DNA of 64,000 bases from Actinomadura rifamycini DSM 43936 (GTDB taxonomy: Bacteria > Actinomycetota > Actinomycetes > Streptosporangiales > Streptosporangiaceae). Position numbers and translations under genes: made by a program. Below, one piece after another: positions 59,430-64,000 of this stretch. Under the pieces are notes generated by a model. It was not told the origin of the DNA. It saw only the letters and a program-made list of their open reading frames with translations, and did no database searches. The stretch is taken from the NCBI RefSeq assembly GCF_000425065.1, contig NZ_AULB01000011.1, positions 1-64,000 on the forward strand, written 5' to 3'. Each line of letters starts with the position of its first letter. Within the stretch, counting starts at the first letter, position 1.

Positions 59430-60293
59430 ATGGAGTTCGAGTTGGATGAGGACCAGCGGCTGCTCCGGCAGACGGTCCGCGAAACGGTCGCCAAGTCGCG
59501 GTCGCGTCCCGAAGACGAGCTGTGGGCGGCCCACCGCGAGCTGGGCTGGCTGGACGCCCCGCCGGTAGAGCTGGCGATCGTGCTGGAGGAACTCGGGTAC
59601 GCCGCCGACCCGACGCCCTTCCTCGCCACCGCCACCTGGTTCCTCCCGCTCGCCGGGCGGCCGCCGCGGGGAACGGGGACGGCGGTGTGCGACGGGACCG
59701 GCCGGTTCGTCCTGGACGCCGACCGCGCGGACGAGATCGCGCTGGTGACGGCGGACGGCGTCGTCGTCGTGGACGGCGCGGACGCGGCCGCCGAGCGCGT
59801 CGACACGTTCGACCCCACCCTGCACGTGGCGCACATGCCGCCCCGGCCGGACGGGCCGCGCCTCGTCGCCGGAGTCCCCGACCTCGCGCTGATGGGGCTG
59901 GCGATCACCGCGGTGGGGAGCTGCCGCCGCATCCTCGACATGGTCGTCGCGCACGTCCGCGACCGGCACCAGTTCGGCGTGCCCATCGGCTCGTTCCAGG
60001 CCGTCAAGCACAAGGCGGCCGACATGCACGTCGCCATCGAGCGCGCCCGGGCGCTCGCCTACTTCTCCGCCCTGACGATCGCCGAGGACGACCCCCGCCG
60101 CGGCCGTGCGGCGGCGATGGCCAAGGCCGCCGCCGGCGAATGCCAGCAGGTCGTCTTCCGCAACGGCCTCCAGCTGTACGGGGCCATGGGCTTCACCTGG
60201 GAGAACGAGCTGCAGATCCATCTCAAGCGGGCGAAAGCCTGCGACCTGCTGCTGGGAACGGCGGCCGAGCACAGGAGGGCGTTGCTCCGATGA
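59430..60293 (+). CDS. short acyl-CoA dehydrogenase subunit (FadE-type, first of a pair)
   Basis: 287 residues, about 100 fewer than a normal acyl-CoA dehydrogenase. The N-terminal helical domain is reduced (EFELDEDQRLLRQTVRETVA) and the C-terminal domain is complete (RHQFGVPIGSFQAVKHKAAD, YGAMGFTWENELQIHLKRAK). Such short chains form alpha2beta2 enzymes with a longer partner in steroid catabolism. The partner gene overlaps its stop (ATGA). Confidence 0.9.
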   Translation: MEFELDEDQRLLRQTVRETVAKSRSRPEDELWAAHRELGWLDAPPVELAIVLEELGYAADPTPFLATATWFLPLAGRPPRGTGTAVCDGTGRFVLDADRADEIALVTADGVVVVDGADAAAERVDTFDPTLHVAHMPPRPDGPRLVAGVPDLALMGLAITAVGSCRRILDMVVAHVRDRHQFGVPIGSFQAVKHKAADMHVAIERARALAYFSALTIAEDDPRRGRAAAMAKAAAGECQQVVFRNGLQLYGAMGFTWENELQIHLKRAKACDLLLGTAAEHRRALLR

Positions 60294-61438
60294 GGTTGGG
60301 CTCCGATCCGGAGGTCGAAGCGTTCCGCGCCGAGTTCTCCGCGTTCCTCGACGCGCACCTGCCGACGGCGGCCGAGGCCGTGCCGCGGTCGAAGTCGAGC
60401 GCGGACGTCCCCGAGTGGGCGCGGCGGTGGCAGCGGACGCTGTTCGACGCGGGCTGGCTCCTGCCGGGCAACCCGCCCGAGTTCGGCGGCCGGAACGCGA
60501 CGCTCCCGCAGCAGCTCGCGCACCTGGAGGAGCTGTCGCGGCGGCGGATCTACCACAGCTTCAACCCGCAGGGCGTCGGCATCATCGCCGCGTCCGTCCT
60601 GACGTTCGGGACCGAGGAGCAGAAGCGCCGCTGGGCCGTGCCCATCCTGCGCGCCGAGATCACCGCGGCGCTCGGCATGAGCGAGCCGGGCGCGGGGTCG
60701 GACCTGGCCGGCCTGCGGACCCGCGCCGTCCTCGACGGCGACGAGTTCGTCGTCAACGGGCAGAAGGTGTGGACGTCGGGCGCGCACGACGCCGACGTGC
60801 TGCTGACGTTCGTCCGGACCGACCCGGACGCCCCCAAGCACAAGGGCATCAGCGTCCTGCTCGTCCCGACCGGGGCGCCGGGCGTGGTGCGCCGGCCGTT
60901 CGGCTCCATCGCCGACCCCGCCGACCTGGACTTCAACGAGGTCTTCTTCACCGACGTGCGGGTGCCGAAGGAGAACCTGATCGGCGCGCTGAACAAGGGC
61001 TGGGGCGTCGCGCACGGCTCCCTGGGCCACGAGCGGACGCTGCTGTGGCTCAGCTTCGCCGAGCGGCTGGAGGACCTGGTCCGGGACGCGCCCAGCGACC
61101 GGGAGTGGTACGCCACGCTCCAGATGGACCTCCAGGCGCTCCGGCTGCTCGGGTACCGGGCCCTGGGCGACAGGGTCGACCCCGCCGAGCTGTCGGTGCT
61201 GAAACTGCTCGGCTCCGAGGCCGTGCAGGAGGCGTCCCTGCACGCCCTGGAGGAGCGGGGCGCCGGGGGGCTCGTGCATCCCGAGCGGACGTCGCCGCCC
61301 AACCACATGAGCAACGAGGCGTTCTCCTGCAGCTGGTTCGAGCGGTACGTCCGCAGCTTCGCCGGGACGATCGCCGGCGGCACGTCCGAGATCCAGCGCA
61401 ACATCATCGCCGAGCGCGTCCTCGGCCTGCCCAGGTAA
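60290..61438 (+). CDS. acyl-CoA dehydrogenase subunit (FadE-type, second of a pair)
   Basis: 382 residues. FGTEEQKRRWAVPILRAEIT, ALGMSEPGAGSDLAGL (FAD site) and SFAGTIAGGTSEIQRNIIAE (C-terminal signature). Translationally coupled to the short subunit and followed 9 bp later by an enoyl-CoA hydratase, giving two successive beta-oxidation steps. Likely forms a heteromer with the short chain. Confidence 0.93.
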   Translation: MRLGSDPEVEAFRAEFSAFLDAHLPTAAEAVPRSKSSADVPEWARRWQRTLFDAGWLLPGNPPEFGGRNATLPQQLAHLEELSRRRIYHSFNPQGVGIIAASVLTFGTEEQKRRWAVPILRAEITAALGMSEPGAGSDLAGLRTRAVLDGDEFVVNGQKVWTSGAHDADVLLTFVRTDPDAPKHKGISVLLVPTGAPGVVRRPFGSIADPADLDFNEVFFTDVRVPKENLIGALNKGWGVAHGSLGHERTLLWLSFAERLEDLVRDAPSDREWYATLQMDLQALRLLGYRALGDRVDPAELSVLKLLGSEAVQEASLHALEERGAGGLVHPERTSPPNHMSNEAFSCSWFERYVRSFAGTIAGGTSEIQRNIIAERVLGLPR

Positions 61439-61447
61439 GGAGAGCCA

Positions 61448-62239
61448 ATGGACCAGATCCTCTACGAGGTCGCCGACAAGGTCGCGGTCATCACGCTGAA
61501 CCGGCCCGAGGCCGCCAACGCGCAGACCGGGGCGCTGCTGGACGACCTGGACGCGGCGTGGGCGCGGGCCGCGGCCGACGACGACGTCCGGGTCATCGTG
61601 CTGAAGGCGAACGGGCGGCACTTCTCCGCCGGGCACGACCTGAAGGACCGCGAGTGGGCCCCGGAGAAGCTCACCCTGGAGTGGATCTACTCGGTCGAGT
61701 CGCGCCGGTACCTGGAGTACACGCTGCGCTGGCGCAACGTCCCGAAGCCGTCGATCGCGGCGGTGCAGGGCAAGTGCATCGCGGGCGGGCTGATGCTGTG
61801 CTGGCCGTGCGACCTGATCGTCGCGGCCGAGAACGCCGAGTTCTCCGACCCGGTCGTCCACATGGGCATCGGCGGCGTGGAGTACCACGGCCACACCTGG
61901 GAGCTCGGGCCGCGCAAGGCCAAGGAGATCCTGTTCACCGGCCGCGCGGTCACCGCCGCGGAGGCCGAGAAGGTCGGCATGGTCAACAGGGTCGTGCCGC
62001 TCGGCGAGCTGGAGGCGTCCGCGATGGAGCTGGCCGGGCAGATCGCGCAGATGCACCCGTTCGCGCTGCGGCAGGCGAAGCGGGCCGTCAACCAGACCCT
62101 GGACGTGCAGGGCTTCTACGCCGCGATCCAGTCGGTGTTCGACACCCACCAGACCGGGCACGGCAACGCCCTCAGCGTCGACGGCTACCCCGTCCTGATG
62201 AAGCTCGACGGCATGAAGGACAAGCTCAAGTCGCAGTGA
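61448..62239 (+). CDS. enoyl-CoA hydratase/isomerase (crotonase) family
   Basis: 263 residues. VAVITLNRPEAANAQTGALL, oxyanion-hole segments RHFSAGHDLKD and CIAGGLMLCWPCDLIVAAEN, then FTGRAVTAAEAEKVGMVNRV. Hydrates the double bond made by the preceding dehydrogenases or carries out a related crotonase reaction. GGAGAG precedes the ATG. Ends before a bidirectional hairpin. Confidence 0.93.
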   Translation: MDQILYEVADKVAVITLNRPEAANAQTGALLDDLDAAWARAAADDDVRVIVLKANGRHFSAGHDLKDREWAPEKLTLEWIYSVESRRYLEYTLRWRNVPKPSIAAVQGKCIAGGLMLCWPCDLIVAAENAEFSDPVVHMGIGGVEYHGHTWELGPRKAKEILFTGRAVTAAEAEKVGMVNRVVPLGELEASAMELAGQIAQMHPFALRQAKRAVNQTLDVQGFYAAIQSVFDTHQTGHGNALSVDGYPVLMKLDGMKDKLKSQ

Positions 62240-62254
62240 CACCCCCGAGCGCGC

Positions 62255-62301
62255 GAACGCGGTGGCGGCCGTCCCGGGGAGGGGCGGCCGCCACCGCGTT
62301 C
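62255..62301. terminator. bidirectional hairpin terminator
   Basis: Perfect 16-bp stem GAACGCGGTGGCGGCC (62255-62270) / GGCCGCCACCGCGTTC (62286-62301) between the convergent hydratase and CMD genes. Confidence 0.75.
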
Positions 62302-62313
62302 ACCGGTTCCGGG

Positions 62314-62862
62314 TCAGGTCTCCGCGCCGAAGGCCGCGTCGAAGCCCTCGTCGGACATGCCCTCGTCCAGCGGCAGCCGGAAGGTGTTGAAGACCATGGC
62401 GAGGAGCCCGTAGGTGCCCACCGTGAAGACCAGGTCCATGAGCCGCCGGTCGTCGCCCAGCTCGGCCGCGATCTTCCGGTAGGTCTCGTCGGTGAGGTCG
62501 GCCCGCTCGTCCAGCTCGTCCACGACCCGGTTCAGCAGCGTGGGCGCGCCGGAGCGCACCTCCTCGATCTCCGCCTCGGTGACGCCGGCCTCCCGGGCGA
62601 TCACCACGTGCTGCGCCCACTCGTAGCGGCAGCGGCGGCGCCACGCGATCCGCAGGACGGCCAGCTCGCGGACGGTGTCCGGCAGCGACGAGCGGTTCAG
62701 CGTGTACGCGTTGTACCGCATGAACGCCCGCGCGAGCGCGGGATGCCGGGCCAGCAGGTCGAGCGCGTTGTTGGGCGGCGGGAGCCGGCCCTCGCGCGGG
62801 GAGAACGCCGCGACGGTCTCGGCGTCCCACATGTCGCGGGGGAGCGGCGGCAGGCGCGTCAC
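62314..62862 (-). CDS. carboxymuconolactone decarboxylase (AhpD-like) family protein
   Basis: 182 residues from GTG 62862. NALDLLARHPALARAFMRYN, RELAVLRIAWRRRCRYEWAQ and HVVIAREAGVTEAEIE are typical of the longer actinobacterial CMD subgroup. It lacks the CxxC redox pair of AhpD. Last gene of the TauD-SDR-CMD operon, start overlapping the SDR stop. Confidence 0.9.
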   Translation of the reverse strand: MTRLPPLPRDMWDAETVAAFSPREGRLPPPNNALDLLARHPALARAFMRYNAYTLNRSSLPDTVRELAVLRIAWRRRCRYEWAQHVVIAREAGVTEAEIEEVRSGAPTLLNRVVDELDERADLTDETYRKIAAELGDDRRLMDLVFTVGTYGLLAMVFNTFRLPLDEGMSDEGFDAAFGAET

Positions 62863-63599
62863 GTGTTCCGCCCCCCGTTCACGCCCACGATCTGCCCGGT
62901 GATGTAGCCGGCCTCCTCGGAGACGAGGAACGCGCAGGTCGCGGCGATGTCCTCCGGACGCCCGACGCGGCGGACGGGCGTGCGCGCGATGTGCTCTTCG
63001 ACGGTCCCGCCGAGCAGGCCGCGGCCCTCGGCCTTGCGCAGCATCGGGGTGTCGATGAAGCCGGGCGGCACCGCGTTGACGGTGATCCCGGCCGGGCCCA
63101 GCTCCAGCGCGAGCGCCTTGGTGAGGCCGTTGACGGCCGACTTCGCCGACACGTAGTGCGCCATGTACTGCTGGCCGGAGTGGGCGCTGGACGAGGAGAT
63201 GTTGACGATCCGCCCCCAGCCGGCCTCCGTCATGTCGGGCAGGACGGCCTGCACGCAGTGGAAGACCCCGTTGAGGTTCACGTCGATGACGCGCCGCCAG
63301 GACTCGAACGACAGGTCGGCGAACCGCTTGAAGCCGTCCAGCCCGGCGGCGTTGACGAGCACGGTCACCGGGCCGAAGTGCTCCCGGACGGCGGCGAGCG
63401 CCTTGTCGACCTGCGCCCGGTCGGTCACGTCGGCGGCCTGCCCGAAGGCGGCGGTGGCCGGGTTCAGGTCCAGCGCGGCGACGTTGTAGCCGTCGGCGGC
63501 CAGCCGCTCGCAGACGGCCTTGCCGATGCCGGACCCGCCGCCGGTGACCACGGCGGTCCTCCCGGCGCCCCGGCCCGCGCCCTGCTCCGGGGCGCTCAC
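62859..63599 (-). CDS. short-chain dehydrogenase/reductase
   Basis: 246 residues from GTG 63599. VVTGGGSGIGKAVCERLAAD (NAD(P) site), LVNAAGLDGF, NISSSSAHSG (Ser) and YVSAKSAVNGL (YxxxK). FabG-like 3-oxoacyl or hydroxy-substrate dehydrogenase. Start overlaps the TauD stop (GTGA). It lacks the mycofactocin insertion, so it uses free NAD(P). Confidence 0.93.
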   Translation of the reverse strand: MSAPEQGAGRGAGRTAVVTGGGSGIGKAVCERLAADGYNVAALDLNPATAAFGQAADVTDRAQVDKALAAVREHFGPVTVLVNAAGLDGFKRFADLSFESWRRVIDVNLNGVFHCVQAVLPDMTEAGWGRIVNISSSSAHSGQQYMAHYVSAKSAVNGLTKALALELGPAGITVNAVPPGFIDTPMLRKAEGRGLLGGTVEEHIARTPVRRVGRPEDIAATCAFLVSEEAGYITGQIVGVNGGRNT

Positions 63600-64000
63600 G
63601 CGAACGCCTCGTCGCCGACGATCGTGGTGCGGTGCAGCGTCCGCTCCGAGGACGGGTCGTAGGGCAGGGCGCGGTGCAGCATGCCGGTGTTGTCCCACAT
63701 GACGAAGTCGCCGACCTCCCACTCGTGCGTGTAGCGGAACCGCTCCCGGGTGGACCAGTCGAGCAGTTCCTCCAGGATCTCCGTGCTCTCGTCCGGGTCG
63801 ATGCCGACGATGCGGTCGGCCGTCGCGCCGATCACGAGCGAGCGGCGGCCGTCCCGCCGCTTCCAGACCAGCGGCGTCTCCTGCGCGGGGACGCGGCGCC
63901 AGGACGCCGGCTCCTTCTCGGTGGGCTCGGGGTTCGCCCGCCGCTGCGCCGCCTCGAAGCTGTGCACCACCCGCAGGCCGTCGTAGCGTTCGCGCTGCTT
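63596..64000 (-). CDS. TauD/TfdA-type Fe(II)/2-oxoglutarate dioxygenase, C-terminal part (cut by window edge)
   Basis: The last 135 codons run from the window edge in frame. WEVGDFVMWDNTGMLHRALP carries the second iron His, and the Arg that binds 2-oxoglutarate is in SERTLHRTTIVGD. The first metal HxD lies outside the window. First visible gene of the operon with the SDR and CMD protein. Substrate unknown; relatives cleave sulfonates or aryloxy ethers or hydroxylate acids. Confidence 0.9.
   Translation of the reverse strand, partial: KQRERYDGLRVVHSFEAAQRRANPEPTEKEPASWRRVPAQETPLVWKRRDGRRSLVIGATADRIVGIDPDESTEILEELLDWSTRERFRYTHEWEVGDFVMWDNTGMLHRALPYDPSSERTLHRTTIVGDEAFA

Noticed and set aside
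1..64000. tRNA, rRNA, insertion sequences, prophage or attachment sites
   Set aside because: No cloverleaf with CCA-type ends, no rRNA core, no transposase or integrase and no flanking direct repeats were recognised in the intergenic regions by eye.

Overview
The window is chromosomal DNA of a very GC-rich, mycelial-type actinobacterium. DUF397 and DUF5999 proteins, two DUF574-type SAM methyltransferases, an RsbW-like ATPase, a mycofactocin-coupled dehydrogenase, an F420-type oxidoreductase and frequent GTG starts with ATGA/GTGA overlaps point to the Streptosporangiales. An Actinomadura-like member of the Thermomonosporaceae is my best guess (inference, no 16S here). No rRNA, tRNA, transposase, prophage gene or CRISPR array is visible. 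Both ends cut through genes: an acyl-CoA dehydrogenase at the left and a TauD-type dioxygenase at the right.

0-12 kb: sensing and envelope genes. An OmpR-type two-component system is transcribed away from a double-PepSY protein, with direct-repeat operators between them. A near-symmetric group follows: a DUF574 methyltransferase and a small membrane protein on each side of a YdcF-like protein and a DUF5999 protein. Next come a DedA protein overlapping a NarL-type kinase/regulator pair, a 14-bp degenerate repeat array, a MarR/FAD-oxidase operon and a DoxX gene.

12-23 kb: trehalose-phosphate synthase (otsA), an RsbW-like ATPase facing a DUF397 gene across 12-bp iterons, an acyl-CoA ligase, a DHA2 drug exporter, an O-methyltransferase, a DinB protein and a WYL regulator.

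22-33 kb: a leucine/isovalerate-type operon (carboxyltransferase, biotin carboxylase, HMG-CoA lyase, acyl-CoA dehydrogenase) facing its TetR regulator across two palindromic operators. A cobalamin-riboswitch-controlled btuFCD-cbiZ operon and an F420-dependent oxidoreductase follow.

33-43 kb: a hydrolase, a small decay zone (a DUF559 gene with an in-frame stop and a frameshifted flavin reductase fragment), GNAT and MmcQ proteins, a VanB-type reductase, a three-gene FAH/cyclase/amidohydrolase catabolic operon with a divergent LysR gene, and inorganic pyrophosphatase.

43-64 kb: a catabolic region. It has three related beta-hydroxyacid dehydrogenases (one frameshifted), a DapB-like dehydrogenase behind a strong promoter with a 14-bp inverted repeat, and two intergenic minisatellite arrays. 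The following genes are a mycofactocin SDR, a [3Fe-4S] ferredoxin, a cytochrome P450, a MarR regulator, an MFS exporter, a ferredoxin-reductase-like flavoprotein, a DUF35-thiolase fusion, a hydrolase, DoxX, TetR, two unequal acyl-CoA dehydrogenases, an enoyl-CoA hydratase, a carboxymuconolactone decarboxylase, an SDR and TauD. Together they suggest P450 hydroxylation, alcohol oxidation and CoA-thioester side-chain shortening of a steroid- or terpenoid-like substrate. The substrate is not known.
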